Notes: generated by a model not told the origin, from the letters alone. DNA of 64,000 nt from Dryococelus australis (GCA_029891345.1 CM056993.1:273266900-273330899), one strand, 5' to 3'; shown: positions 1 through 12,954, counted from the stretch's first letter. Made by a program: numbers and translations.

Positions 1-145
1 TTGTCCTAAATTACATTTACTCAAAAATTGTTTGTCCTAAAGTCGTTTGCCCTAAAATAACTTTCCTATAGAATCGTTTGTTCTAAATGCATGTCTCCTA
101 AAATGCGTTCGCTTTAAAATCGTTTGTCCTATATTTAGGATAAAT
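1..145. repeat. Degenerate minisatellite, ~16-19 bp unit
   Basis: About eight imperfect units built around TTTGTCCTAAA (variants TTGCCCTAAA, TTGTTCTAAA, TCTCCTAAA) follow one another from the window start. The array probably began before base 1. No coding potential. Confidence 0.6.
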
Positions 146-196
146 GATTTTAGTAGAAACGACACGCAGGTATTCCTTAACGTATCGTCGACAGAT

Positions 197-640
197 AGGT
201 CCTTAGAGAAGGAGCAAGTTGCTTAGAGGAGCAGCCAAAGTCAAGGATGGTCAGACCGGGAATCGAACCCGTCTCGTCTCGGATACGAGTCCAGTAACAT
301 ACCGCTGCGACACCTCGCTCGGGATACGGATAGTAATAATAACCCTTGAGGCAGGGTCAATGGACGTTGACTCCGAGTGGAGTGGAGAGATATCCATGCC
401 TTGAGAGCCGATGAGGGTGAAGCGAGGTGAGTATGGAGCAGCGCTGGAATGCAGTGGCGGAGGAAACGGGAGATCCCTGAGAAAACCCACCGACCAGCGG
501 AATCGTCCCGCACGATTCCCACATGCGAAAATCCGGGAACGACCCTGCCAGGAATAGAACTTTGTTCGCCCAGGTGGGAGGCTAGTAGTCTTAACTACTA
601 TACTACCGCGGCCACTGCGGGTGTTAGAGACTTTTAGCTC
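197..640 (-). repeat. SINE-like repeat with tRNA-like cassettes (copy 1)
   Basis: On the minus strand two stretches resemble tRNA promoters. One lies near 235-320 with a B-box-like GGGTTCGATTCCCGG; the other lies near 545-625 with a B-box-like GTTCTATTCC. The segment from about 395 to 540 (AGAGCCGATGAGGG, then GAGATCC and CACGATTCCCAC) recurs at 32.58-32.70 kb, so this is a dispersed family rather than a tRNA gene. Read from sequence; family name unknown. Confidence 0.55.
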
Positions 641-1039
641 TGACTTTGTCTTTTTATGACATAGGCCTAATATTAAAATTGTGTTACAAGTTCTTTTGCT
701 ATTCTATGAAGTTTGTGTGCCGAAGTTTACATATCCAAAAATTATAATGAAAACACCCGTTTTGGCCAATTTCACTTTGAAAACAACAGAATTGTCGAAA
801 ACAATTTTACATTTTTGTACAAATGTGTGAATTTTCTAAATGCTATTTGTGTAAGTACAGCAGCAGAAGTACGGAAAAGTATTTTTAATACAACTGTTTA
901 ATTAAATATCTGCACAAGGTTGGTCTAGAAGTCGTGTCAGTAAAACTTGGTTAGAGATATATTACCGCGCGGTACCCCTTTCAGCCGGTAAGATATAGTG
1001 GCTTCTTCATCTGAAAGAGCAAGGAGCGACCTGCAGGTA
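641..1039. other. AT-rich intergenic, nothing recognised
   Basis: Only short open frames without domain signatures. No repeat or RNA gene seen. Confidence 0.5.
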
Positions 1040-1278
1040 TAGGCTGTTCACGGTAAAGTGAGCACTTTTTAAGGCCCTTATAAATTTTCCCTTTCATCCA
1101 ATTTCCATCTTCCTGCGGTTTTTTAATATAAATATTGCAATGTGATCAATAAACACAGCGTATACATTTCACCACCACCTAAATTTAATGCCTTGGGTTG
1201 CAAAAAAGATATATTTATTAGCGATTAATGCCTGTTGGGAGAGCAGTAAAAAGTGCTCATTTTATCGTGAACAACCTA
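1040..1278. mobile_element. MITE family A, copy 1 (239 bp)
   Basis: The termini are inverted copies of TAGGCNGTTCACGGTAAAG, followed by TGAGCACTTTTT, and the element is flanked by TA on both sides (1038-1039, 1279-1280). The interior is non-coding and shares long stretches with copies at 2780 and 38.9 kb, such as ATAAACACAGCGTATA followed by TTTCACCAC. TA duplications are typical of Tc1/mariner-related non-autonomous elements, but the superfamily is inferred. Confidence 0.85.
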
Positions 1279-2779
1279 TATAAGGCTGGGAAATCCCGCA
1301 CACCAGGGGGTTACAAGGCACAAGCTGGGAAGGGTACTTGCCACGATTTTGCTGGATGGCTGTGTGGACAGCACAATTTCAGGACCGAAGGAGAAATAAA
1401 TAGTCTACCACGAAACTGCTCGCGGTTTTCATCTGTTGTAGAGCACCTCACTACTGCTTTACGCTGTTGAAGTCGTCTGCAATAGATATTCCTGTGCGCC
1501 GCCATCTTGGATGTAAACAACTCGGTGCTCGGCAGTTGCTATGGAAAAACTACAGCAAAATGGCTGTTATTAAATTTGGGTAGTTTAATTTGCATGTCCA
1601 AGCGCGAATCTGTAAATATTTGTAGTGTTTTCATGACACATAATTTAATAATTTTTTGCATTTTCCACGGAGAATTTAATTCAACCCCAAAGCTGCAGTC
1701 TCAGATTCATCTAGTTAACCTGTACCTATGAGGGCCACGCAAAAATTATGTCGGAGAACCACATTATTGACGGCAAAATGATTGCACTGTAGGTATTAGC
1801 AAGTGTTTTTCTAGGTTTGTATTTGAGTTATTCAATTTGTATATAAAATGCTAATTTATTTGCCTCATTGCCACCAAGCGCCTAAAGGTTTGTTCTGTGC
1901 CTAATAAAATTAACAGTAACTAAGAACTTACCTTATCCCTACAAATAAATGCATAAAGTAACATAAAATCTGTTTTATTAAACCTACCTTAATTTTCTCA
2001 ATTGTGTCGTTTATCCAAGTTAAATTCATGAAGGTCTGACCTAACCTAACTTCATGTAAGGGGTTGGGTGTGCTGATGTACAATCACAAATTGCACAAAG
2101 TACAATAAGGACTAACAGGAGTAAGATGCGTTAATTAAATTGTCTCAAAATAAGAATTAATTCTGCGAGTCCTTATTGTCCGTATTCCGACACACGATAG
2201 CGCATATGTTCAAGTCACCTATTAGTCATCTATAGTAAAAAAATATCTAGTAAGGTTAGGTCTTATTAGATATAATGCAGTTAAATGGCACAATGTAATT
2301 AGTCATTTATTCCTGTTATTCATTATTATTCTTTTTACAAAACGGGTGAGAGCATCGGGACATATACCCCTTTTAATTCACCTACCATGAATAACAAAAA
2401 TAACATGGGCATATTACAGTTCACCATATTTATGGTATTTAAAAAATATGTATTTCTGGGCCTTTTATAAGGAGTTTTACTATAACAATTGAAATATAAT
2501 TACTTCAAAGTATCTCAAGTACGCACCGACACATACGAATGCACATCGATAATATTCAACCTTGTCTTTCGCGAAAAGAAAGAATTTACACGCCTCTCTA
2601 AAGTTATTGTAATTGCAATCAAATGCAAAACAATTTATCGTCGCTCCTTCGTGATTACTATTACGCAAATATTGCGAAAGACAAGAAAACTCGCACTACA
2701 CCGCAGAAAAATACTGGATCACACTTTTGTTTGCATCCAGCACAACGGTACAGGATATGACGCCGCCTTCAACAGCGTA
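1279..2779. other. AT-rich intergenic, nothing recognised
   Basis: No domain-bearing frame. A GCCGCCATCTTGG motif near 1500 echoes the CCATNTTGG motif of the Polinton ends but stands alone. Confidence 0.45.
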
Positions 2780-3016
2780 TAGGCTGTCCACGGTAAAGTG
2801 AGCTCTTTTGAGGCCCTAGTTACTTTTTCCTTTCAGCCCATTTTCAATCCTCTAATAACCATTTTTAATTATTATTGCCATGTAAGTAATAAACACAGTT
2901 AGTATATTCCACCGCACTTTGAAGTAAACGTCTAAGGCTAAAATAAAATATATTTACTGACTATTATTCCATTTGAGAGAGCTTTCAAAAGTTCTCACTT
3001 TAACGTGAATAACCTA
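2780..3016. mobile_element. MITE family A, copy 2 (237 bp)
   Basis: Terminal inverted repeats TAGGCTGTCCACGGTAAAG and its degenerate complement, TA on both sides (2778-2779, 3017-3018), and an interior collinear with copy 1. The right terminus has several substitutions, suggesting an older copy. Confidence 0.82.
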
Positions 3017-3815
3017 TAAACACAGGGATTAAGTGTCACGTTGTCAGGAATTTTGAGTCAGCAACTTGAGTTTCACACACCCACACACCCAACACACAAG
3101 AAATATGCAAAATAAGTTCTTAATTCTGTATGTTTTGATCAATGCCATTTCAAATAAGTGATTCTGGAATACTGGCCAGGGGAACGATTTCGTATTTATA
3201 GGGCAGGTATAATAGACGGGAATGACTAAATTTACGCAGAAGTTGCAGAACTAAAGTACGTGTTATGTTTAATTAAGGTTTGCCTTTACACACTGATTCT
3301 TTTCCGATATTATTCCAAGTTTTTTTTTTTTTTTTTTTTTTATAAAGCGCTTGCAATATATTGTTCTGCTGCAATACTTAGACTGTGCAAGTAAAACTGG
3401 CAGGGTAATTCATCTCTTTAACACACTAGTTGGATTTTACGACAAAATTCATAGTTAAGCTTTATTTTCCACATACTGTAACTCTGTTTAGGAAGTAAAT
3501 AACATGAATAAATTTGACACCTCTTGCACTTATTCCAACAATACTTTACTTTATGACTAAACAAAGTCTTGAACATTCGGCTACTTTCTAACCAAACTAA
3601 ATTATACGTTGCTGCAATAGCCCATACCATTTACCAAATAAGTAACATGATAAAATTTGAAAAATGTGTATGTTGGACATAAATAATGAAACCACAATTA
3701 ATATATTGTACGCCCCTGAAGATTTTGAATGAATATCGAAATAATTAAGCATGAGTCCAAGAAATATCAAAATAATTTCCAAGTAAAAACACCAATTTGA
3801 ACAAATCAACAAATA

Positions 3816-3853
<38 letters not shown>

Positions 3854-6608
3854 ATGTTTTGAGCCGTTAAGCTGACACACTGGCATCAATATAAGAGTGG
3901 TGAAGTGGAAGAGAAATTTTGTCTGATGTGTTTACCATCCAGATTTTAATTTCGGATACATTACACAGCATTCTTCTCGTTGCCCTGTTGTCTAAGGTAG
4001 TTTTTGTACGAACTCTATAATTGCTTCTTCGTACTCGTCAATGAAAAAATCAGGCTACTGGCTGCGAATATGGTCTGTGTAGTGCTTATCTTTCAGAGAC
4101 CATACTGGTGTATAGTTTGTTTTTCTCCTTTTTCATTATTTCGGGGTATTTAGAGAGCTAGTACATACATACTCTGCCTAACTACACTTTCTTCTAAGTG
4201 AAAATAGATTCACTTCATTATTCCTGGCCCCATTACAAACATATTCGAAGCACTTTTAATTCTCGCCAGATATATGAATATTTGGACCCAAGGCTTTTCT
4301 CAGAGTAACATTTTCCAGAGAATTCTTGGTTGTGACGTCTTTCAGTCTTTTGCAGTGATTTTTTTTTTATGGGGTCGCGACACTCAGTTTTGTTGACTGT
4401 GATATTTTCGTAAGGTATTATACATTGTAAAATGTTTATTGTACTTTTACAAGAAAAATGTGTGGAAACCCAGTTGCCAAGAATATCCTTTCTTGAACTA
4501 CTAACAGTTTTCTTGTAAAATCTGCAAAACATACAGTACACTTGTATTATTACAAATGATAGGCTTGAATTACAACTTACATTATTGTGACGTGGATATA
4601 AAATTATTATTTTTTCTAGTAAACAATAGTGATGAATTAATAGAGGATAGGAAAAAAAAATTTCAAAATTAGAATCAACTTCTTTGCGTTACTATCCCCA
4701 CATGCTAAACCAAAAGACTAAACTGATTTGCGAGCTATACAATTATTTTTTAACTCATTATAGCAGTAAATAGCGACAAAATATCAGAGAAGTTATTAGG
4801 TTAAGAAGAACTAATTTATTGAATTTTTATAGTTCTGTGTAGAAATGAAATATTAACTATAACAGTTAATGAGTAATACCGTCACATTTGTTTGAAATTG
4901 TAGTCGTTTTATTATGATTATTTAAGTCATTTTAAGTTTTTTCGTTATTAAAACCAGCAATACATTTCTTTTTGCACACGACTATACTTTATGCGGCCCT
5001 CATTTTTTACACAAATACCTGTATACGGTTTTACGCTGTTGAGTGTCCGCCATTTTGCTTGAGCTCGTGGATACGGGCGAGTACAGTACAAACCTTTCAG
5101 TAGATCTATTGCAAACAAAGCGTTTGTAGTTTTAAAAATGAGTAATTTTACGAGACATTTTTGTACTGTTGCAAACATTTGTAATAAAATTACAAAAAAA
5201 AAGTTACAAAGTGCATAATGAAATCGCCATCTGCAGTGAATGTACCATATTTCATTCCGTGCATTTACATGCTTGATTAAAAACCCTCTATTACAATATC
5301 TACTTTCGTACTGCTGGGGCTTCCGGGCCAATTTTTGTAGTATTTGTGATCTTCTACATCCTTTCCTGTAGTGTCTACTTGTGCGCACATTGCACAATAT
5401 CTATTCGGGTGTGAAATCCGATGATTGCTGAAACTCCTGACAGTGAGCTGAAATTACAATTCTTATAAGACCTTTTGGATTACTGTCCATTTGCAACGAC
5501 TAGCTGTGCTTCATGTTTGCCTGCGATTGTTATCTCCTTTATTGTGGTCTCTTCCGAACCAGCACCCACTCTGCCATAGAATTTAGAATATGTTTCTGTG
5601 GACGCTCTTGGTACGTTCATGGCAGCAGCGAGTTCTTCTAACTGCCTTTATCCGATCCGAGTGCAAACTGCTCCTGTAAAGCAGCAATATTTAATTTCAT
5701 ATCCACACTTTTTGGGTCATTTGTGTGTAAATTATCCTGGATGTTAGTTTCACTGCACACTGAGACTTGACTTGAGACATCCAAATGTTCCACGATCACA
5801 CAAAACTGTTAGTCCTATTCAGGAACTAATTCTCATCAGTTATCATTCTTTCAAATACTTCACACGCAGGCAAACTATCCACGTTGCTAAGATATCTGCT
5901 AGTATGATGTTCATGTTGATGCTCACCAGAGGAACACGGTATAGGCAGGCCTATCTAAGTCGTCTGTGAACACGGTGTTGCTGGAGCTCCACTCGAAATA
6001 CAGTTATCTGATGACAATTTTCTGGCGCAGTCTTCGGCATATCAACGCAATCAGTATCGGCGCCGTTTCTCTCTGGTATTCTAAAAGTATTTAGTTAATT
6101 TCCTCCATGAACAGAGATATTAATTGCAATATCAATTAAAGACAAAGACATGTCAAAAATGTTGTTGCAAATGCAATTACAATTTAAGAATAAGCACATG
6201 GCCTTTTAAAACATGTCATGTTCCGGTGTTATAAAATACTGCTGTCTGTGACATTTACTGCCTCTAAAATCGAAATATATCTCAATATTTTTAATGAAAT
6301 GTTTTTTTTAGTTCCGTTTTTGGTTGGTATGCTGAAGTGCAGAGAGAGGAGTGGGGCTTAAATACGTAACTAATTGACTATACGGGAGTTTAAATGTAAA
6401 TTGTCAGGCAAAACACAGCAATGTCAGAAAATGTCATAAGAACTTACCTGAATTAAAAATATAACCCTTTTGCCGGTGCAAAACTATTGCGACAACTCCT
6501 TTTTTTTCTTTCTTCTAAAGGAGCATCTACTAAAATTCTTTAATGTTTTCTTACCAAGTTATTCGGTGCGTACTTACTCCAAATTATTGGCTGTTTTGTC
6601 TTGCATTA
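3017..6608. other. AT-rich intergenic with T and AT tracts
   Basis: Contains a T(22) tract near 3320-3341 and an (AT)n microsatellite at 3819-3850. A 149-codon minus-strand frame at 4948-5397 shows no recognisable domain. No RNA gene or further transposon termini were recognised. Confidence 0.45.
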
Positions 6609-6812
6609 CAGCGTTTCCCGAACTTTTTTCCTGTAACCCTGTTATTTCCAGGATTCTTTTTCGTGACCCACTAAGCACTTATTGCCTATTTCTCCGCGCC
6701 ACCCAACATCACTTTGCGAGTTATTGCGATATTCTGAGGCGAAGGCGACGCGAACCGGCAAATTTTTTCGTGGCCCGGTGCTGGGTCGCGACCCACCATT
6801 TGGGAAACGCTG
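6609..6812. mobile_element. hAT-like MITE (~204 bp)
   Basis: Starts CAGCGTTTCCCGAAC and ends GGGAAACGCTG, giving an 11-bp near-perfect terminal inverted repeat. The inside of the right end reads GGGTCGCGACCCACCATTTG, a subterminal motif common in hAT-type elements. No convincing 8-bp target duplication, so superfamily assignment is inference. Confidence 0.6.
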
Positions 6813-9673
6813 CATTGTGGCACTTTCTTTCGTATTTATTTCGTGTGCCCACTCTAAGTATAAATAATTTTAAAGATATATTGGAAAATTTTTCCACCTA
6901 TTATTAGAGTCCACGTATAGTATTATTATTTAAATATTAATCCATGTGTGCATGCTTCAGTATCCATATGCACATATGTTTCATACATCCATTTACAAAA
7001 GAGGTAACTCCCGAAAACAGCAAGAGTTATGGGAGTTGCACCAATCTTTTTTATTGATTTGTATCCCGTGTTTCATATTCTGCTACCAGACACTGATAAT
7101 ACTTCGTTTGGAGCATTTATTCACACAACCAAGGTTGCCAAGCACAATTTCTTACAATAATAAGGTGGGCAATATGTCCGTACATAGCCATCGTTTTATC
7201 GAAGATCGTGGTTTAAAATTTTGTTGTTCTAACTCGCGTACTTTTCATAATAACCCGCATATTAAACTTTTCGTTCTTCTCTTTTCAGGGGTTCTGTAGT
7301 CATTTACATTTGAAATTGACCACGTGTGTTCAAAATTTAACTATTAATTTTTTCGTAAAGATAACCTGCCCAAGTTTGTACGCGTATTTCTGAATTGCGA
7401 GTGTGTATGTAAAACACATACACAAAGGAAATTTCATATTGTTTCTAAAAATGAATAAAAAATCGTGGCATGTTTTTTTAGTCAGCGCATATATTATGCA
7501 ACCACTCGTTACAATTACTTTAACCTGTACGCTATAAAAGATATTTATAAATTTGACTAAAAAAACTATATTATTGTGTATTAAAGCTCATGTATTTCAT
7601 TTATTAGACTCTTTACAATAATGAAGTGATAATCTCATAGATGTAAGATAGGGGAGAAAAATGCGGAGACAAGGAAAACCTGGAAATGTCAGAGAACTTT
7701 ATTATTTTTATACAACCATGTAACACATTCGATGCCTAACCTAGAATCCAAATTCAGGTCCACTGCAGTTGCTGCGACACTGTAGGCAGTGGTGTTTATT
7801 CCATAGACGCAAGGTAAGCAATACTTACCGTATACATATTGGAAATGTTTGACACTTTATAGTTTTTGCCTTAACTTTAAACACACTTAATTTTGAGTTT
7901 CTTGTTTCCGATCCGAGAAAAAGAATTTTCATTTTTCGTAACTGCCGTACTCCACTGTACACGCATAGTGCTGCTATCTAGTATGCATTTCCACAAACGG
8001 GAGCGACTGGCGATGAATCGAACTCGCAAGCAACAACACGCCACACGCTCGAGCTCCTCTGTCACCAACCCATGTTCCTTCGGCAGGGTAAGCATCGTTC
8101 TGTTTGCGTCCTCCAGTCCTACAATTTTCCATGGAAAGTGGCTGAAAGTGTTCGGAAAACGAGAGTTTTCTTGTAATTTGTAATATACTCTCTAAATAAT
8201 ATTCAGTTTAATTATTATTATATTAATTTCGTTTCCGTTATTATTACTAATGTTAGGTTTTGTAAAACGGTAAATACATGTGAAGGGTAAACATTTTTGG
8301 AAGTTGCGTTTGTTAGTAGAAATTGAAAATGGAACCACGGCCCGGCACTAGCAAGACTGAGTGAAATATTGATATATATATATATATCTTATATCCTGTA
8401 AAAAAAACTCACTACACGCGACTGACTAGGAAAGAAGCGAACGCACTTTGCATAGCACCGAAGACTAGTGTATGGGTGTTAGAAAGCCTCAGAAGGTCGA
8501 GGACCCTTGGGGTGACCGAGTGAGAATGGACGGCTACGCCGGACAGCTGACGCCAAAAGATGAGAAACTCTTCTCCGTAATAGCATTCGCTGAAGTTGCA
8601 GTGTAAATTTGTTTATAAACCCAACCAATTTATAGCTGTAATGAGCGGAAGGTAGTAGTCATAACATTTTCATACTGTTTTAATATTCACATTTTTTTTT
8701 TTTTATAAATTGTTGGGTTAGTTTTAATTTGTGCGGATGGATCCTAAAATCATTGACATAATTTTTTTCTATACTAATAATATACCAAATTACACATAAA
8801 TTTGAAATACGGATAAGTGACATGTATATTATATAATTCCATTCTTTACAATTTCATACAATTTGCCACCCATAGTTTTCTAGAAAATTCAGTTTTAAAA
8901 TTATCATTCAAAAGATAGGAAAACAGGTTTATGAGAGGCTCGGACAGTCAGGGACCCGAGGGGCGTGAGTAAGGAGTGAGGGTGAGAGAGGGAGGTTGGT
9001 CTCTCGAGCCGGGATGCTACTATCAGGTCGCCCTATCTATACAACAACAGTCGCGAAAGTTGTCATGTGATCATTTGGATTGTAATAATACGCACCGTAA
9101 TTCACCCAGCATGTCCATAATAGTACTGAGTGGAGGGTAATATATACGACATTAATTACGCTTTTGATTTTTGTGTAATTTTTTATAAATATTTGTCTTA
9201 ATTTGAACTTACTTGGTTGTATCCAAAAATGGCTGACATAATTTTAACCATAGAAATAAAATACTGAACGATGAATACATTTTAAGTAAGCAGAGTCGAC
9301 AAGTTTACTATAAACTTTCACAATGTAAAGTTTCATACCTTAACCGTTTATCGTTTTGGAAGAAAACCGTAGTAAAATATAACATTATAACCAATAGGGT
9401 ATTGAACTTGTGACACGGCCTCTTAAATGGTGAAGTAGAAGCATTATTAAATATTGTGATCTCACAGCCATAACATGCACTTCAGGTTTATGATAAAAAT
9501 CTGGTTTAGCCGAGACTCAGCATTGGGCTCTCACATCGCTGGAAGTTAACGATTATTAACAATGTAATTATGTTAATAGTGATAAAAAAAATACAAGCAA
9601 ACCAGTATTAGTATTGCCTGGAATACAAAATGGGTACCATCTCAGTCTTTCCCGTGTGGTGTAAAACTCACGG
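6813..9673. other. AT-rich intergenic
   Basis: Short AT repeat at about 8371-8388. No gene identified. A tRNA-like stretch at ~7985-8090 is listed separately. Confidence 0.4.
7985..8090 (-). repeat. tRNA-like (SINE-type) stretch
   Basis: On the minus strand GGGTTGGTGACAGAGGAGC is followed about 30 bases later by GCGAGTTCGATTC, the spacing and sequence expected of Pol III A and B boxes. No acceptor stem is visible, so a SINE head is more likely than a tRNA gene. Confidence 0.3.
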
Positions 9674-10590
9674 TAGGTTGTTCACGATAAACGGAGCACT
9701 TTTCAGAAAGCTCTGCCTAATATCTACTTCAGCTCACATTTCGCATTCTTTCACAATATGTACAGTTAAAATAGCTATGGGCTTATCACTTTATTCATGC
9801 GTCGGTCAACCAAAACTTTAATTATTTGAAAAATAAATATATTTACAATTGTGCTCATTTTTTCTCTTATATGCAATTAAAAAACAGAAAGGAAATGAAA
9901 TATTTCCAGTATTCATAAACATTTAATGAACACTTTGAAATCCAACATTAATAGATGGAACTATTTTTTCTCCGCCGTTACCAACTTTCTGGGCGCTTGC
10001 AGTCGGTGCGCGTATTAAAATATATGTACAGCAGGCAAAAGCAATTACGTTTTTGAAAAGTTGGTTTCAAAAGTGCTCAGTTAAGGTGGCCGCCTGGTTG
10101 AAGGAATTTTGCACGTCTGACACCTATAAAAGCGTGGAAGCGCTAGGCGCAACCGAGATATGCGCATCAACTCTCTCGTCGCCTTTACGCACGCAGCACT
10201 GAACTGGCGTGCAGTCATGCCGTCGATAACGCGCCTCTACGAGACTTTCAGCGGAGACCCTGCAATTTTATGACGTAATAATAAAAATATAGGTTTGATG
10301 CACGTCCCTATTCCTTTTTTAATAATGTATTGTACCGGAATGTTCCAACCTAAAAAATATCGTGAAAACACCCGTTTGAGCCATTTTCACTATCATAAAA
10401 CCATGCTTTAAAGAGAGAGAAATGGAGGAACTGAAAAACGTATAGAGACGCGTAACGTTTCTTAAATGCTATTCGTAAGCAGACCTCACTCAAATACCTT
10501 TGACGGTTTTCCAATAAGACGTTTACTGCTGGAGCTCTGCACTCCGTGCGGCGGCCTGCCTAGACGGCCACCTTAATCGTGAATACCCTA
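9674..10590. mobile_element. MITE family B, copy 1, interrupted by another element
   Basis: The left end TAGGTTGTTCACG and right end CGTGAATACCCTA are degenerate forms of the family A/B terminus, flanked by TA. The interior (CATGCGTCGGTCAA, then GGGCGCTTGCAGTCGGTGCG) is shared with copies at 47.1, 49.5, 50.6 and 53.2 kb. The right terminal repeat is split by the TTAA-flanked element at 10085-10572. Confidence 0.75.
10085..10572. mobile_element. TTAA-flanked MITE nested in MITE B (488 bp)
   Basis: Begins GGTGGCCGCCTGG and ends CCTAGACGGCCACC, an imperfect inverted repeat, with TTAA on both sides (10081-10084 and 10573-10576). Removing it rejoins the interrupted host MITE terminus. A partial copy lies at about 47560-47765, also ending CGGCCACC before TTAA. 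TTAA duplications are known from piggyBac-like elements; assignment is inference since the terminus is not a classical CCC end. Confidence 0.75.
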
Positions 10591-10929
10591 TACCGGGTCT
10601 TCACTCCACCAGGAAGCAACAACTGTTTCCCAGATGCTACCCGCAGGTTGTCTCGTAAAGAGAAGAGTTGTTCACAGTGAGTTTTTTCCCTGACTATTGC
10701 GTGTTAACGCCCCCGCATTTATGCTGGTAGGCCAACTGGGACAAGAAGGTAGCTTACCTAACAAACTAATCTAATCTCATCTAGAATCATCATACATATT
10801 AAATTGCTTGCCGGGGACTGGAAAGCAGAAACACGTGATAGTCTAGTTTCTCAGGTTCCTAAGTTGCGAAGTGGCGCGGTAGGTAGGTACCTATGCAGCA
10901 AAACATATATGGCCCATTTATGGCTCACA
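10591..10929. other. Intergenic, nothing recognised
   Basis: No domain, repeat or RNA gene seen. Confidence 0.4.
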
Positions 10930-11160
10930 GTCGGATACCGGTTAAAAGTTGGCCAATAGATGGCATGCGCCCGGCACCACTGATGGTCCTGAAGTGACTA
11001 GCCATACTCTGCTCATAGCTGGACCAGGTGTGGTGAACACAAATGGTCCAAGCTTGGCCCATATGATTACAACAGCAATGGATCATAATTGTACCACTTC
11101 TCAGCCACCAGATGGCCTACTGATGGCTAGCCATAGCAGTATAAAATAGCTGATTCTGGG
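10930..11160. repeat. Unit related to the ~200-bp tandem repeat
   Basis: GTACCACTTCTCAGCCACC, then AGATGGCCTACTGATGG, aligns with GTACCACTTCACAGCCATC, then AAATGGCCTTCAGTTGG, in the tandem array at 28.5 kb. The unit lies just outside the left end of Polinton-like element A. Confidence 0.5.
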
Positions 11161-11225
11161 CCACAAGGCTGCAGGCTGCAGGCTGCGGACCCCGCGGACG
11201 TAATTTGCATATAAAGGACCCTGAC

Positions 11226-11600
11226 AGTTAAAAATTTCAAAAATTATTGTCTCCACGAGGAAAATTCTATAACATAACATTCCATCCGGATGGCGGCCAT
11301 TTTGTCAGCAAATAAATATGGCCGAAACCTACAGCAGCCATTTTGACAGCCAGTGAAAAAATCCCCCGAAATAGATTTACTATTACTCGAATGAGCGTAT
11401 ACGACGACGGCGGCCATTTTGGTAGCCAGCACAGACTGAAGTTCGCGATTACCACTGCCAAAACGACGCCTGCACACATATACATCCATCTGCGATGAGG
11501 ACCCAGCCAACACTGACCTCTTCCCCTAGGGGTCCTCAGGACGAAGCCCTGTGGTCGCCATCTTGGACATGTAGGATAAAACCTGGACCGGAATAATAAT
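11226..11600. repeat. Left terminal inverted repeat of element A
   Basis: Matches in reverse the stretch at about 27110-27510, and in parallel the end of element B at 51105-51560. Iterated CCATTTTGNCAGCCA-type motifs lie at about 11290, 11335 and 11410; the inner part carries the shared GGGCTTCGTCCTGAGG motif (on -) near 11530-11545. Confidence 0.75.
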
Positions 11601-12010
11601 GACCCAGACGAGGCAGGTGTACGAGAATTTGATACGTAGCTGGACCTGCTTGAATATGTTAATAATGAGAAAGAGATAAATGCCAGCTCACAATGAAACA
11701 CGACAAGAAGAATAATGACCTGCCCAACAAGGGATATGATCTGGATATGTACCCCTGTGGAATTGGAATACTAATAGACCACCCCACCACACTCTCTCAG
11801 ACATAAGATGTATAGTCCTCTCCCAAATAGCATTAACAATAAGGGGAGGCTGCAGGGAGGCACAAAAATCCGAGATTCCCACACATACCGGGCCACCTAC
11901 CTCTCGCACCGTAGGAGTACATGCAAAGATAACAAAGCATACACCTACACAGTTAACAGCAATGCTATTTATTCACAAAAACAGTATTGCAACAAGATGC
12001 AGTACATACA
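11601..12010. other. Subterminal conserved block of element A (left)
   Basis: The minus-strand stretch at 11690-11910 closely resembles plus-strand 26780-26990 in the other arm, including a translated PPLIVNAIW ... HLMSER. Whether this is translated or simply extended terminal repeat cannot be decided here. Confidence 0.5.
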
Positions 12011-12951
12011 TTACACAGTCGTACGCGATGATTTGGACACCCATTGCTTGAAGCGGGAATCAAAGCCCAACCATTCATGAGAGCCTGGTCTCCACATCTA
12101 CGGATCACTCGCTTGACCAAATAGTCATGAGGATACTTCGTGACATATATTTTGTAGTTCTAGAAAGAACCGCTCATCACTTGGCCGGTCATATCGACGA
12201 GTGTGTAAGTGCATCGTGCAATGTCTCTCACCTTGGCGAGGTGGATCACCTCGACACTCCAGTTCGGTAGTATGACATATCAAAGAGACTTCTGCTTCTG
12301 GCGATATGGACATAGTCGCTCACCTTGGCCCATGGTCGGCGTGGGTCCACCATCTTGGAGTGCAGGTAAACAGTCCCCAGTAGAGAAGCGGTGTTGGCAG
12401 CAGTAATCTCAGATGGACGAAAACCAGTCGTTCTATGCATACGTGCATTGTACTGAGTAAGCAGTCGAGTACGTAGATCCAACAACCAGTAACTGCCTCG
12501 CTGAGAACGACTACCACATTAGACCCTTAATCCAGTTGAAACGTCCAGTGATCGAAGCCTTGAGGTCACTGAAAGTAGTGTAATAATGAATCTTCTTCGC
12601 AGTGATAAGCACATGAAATGCGGGGTTGTAGAACTCCTTCCCACTGTCTATCTGAAAGTTCTTCAGTGCGACCATCTTGTCCAAAACCAATTTCATTGTG
12701 GCAGCAACATTAGCATCACACTTCCGACGCACAGGGACAGCCCAAGCATACTTGGAGAAAAAATTTATAACTGTCAGGATGTAGCGAAAGCCCTTATTGA
12801 CGTGTGCATAAGGAATCATTTCCACCAAGTCAGCCTGGAACAGGTCATGAGGTCCGGAGAGAAGCAACCCAAGCCTGGGAAGTTCTGTGGTACAGGGCGA
12901 TGCAACTCGGCGGCGATCTGTACTTTCTACATAGCCATAGGACAGGCCCAC
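12011..12951 (-). pseudogene. int: Polinton integrase, left-arm copy, catalytic Glu lost
   Basis: This is a retroviral-type (rve, DDE) integrase, which in Polintons inserts the element DNA. In sequence order the first Asp is in FQADLVEM and the second Asp in IDSGKEFYN. The third acidic residue is missing: the right-arm copy reads SIVERFNR and this one SITGRFNW. A frame break follows near 12.5 kb. The C-terminal part (VSDYVHIARSRSLFDMSYY) continues in another frame, and the stop used by the right-arm copy is changed to Trp. It follows the NELVD gene at short spacing. The first in-frame codon after that gene's stop is GTG, so the true start is unclear. Inactive by reading; family call is firm. 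Confidence 0.8.
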
Positions 12952-12954
12952 TCC

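Noticed and set aside
4948..5397. 149-codon minus-strand open frame
   Set aside because: No domain, low-complexity AT-rich composition, no splice or promoter context, no second copy.
6470..6907. 145-codon plus-strand open frame
   Set aside because: Most of it lies across the hAT-like MITE at 6609-6812, so the frame is accidental.
11244..11909. Open frames inside the Polinton terminal repeats
   Set aside because: Overlapping frames in several phases carry the iterated CCATTTTGG motif, and no conserved start or stop was found.
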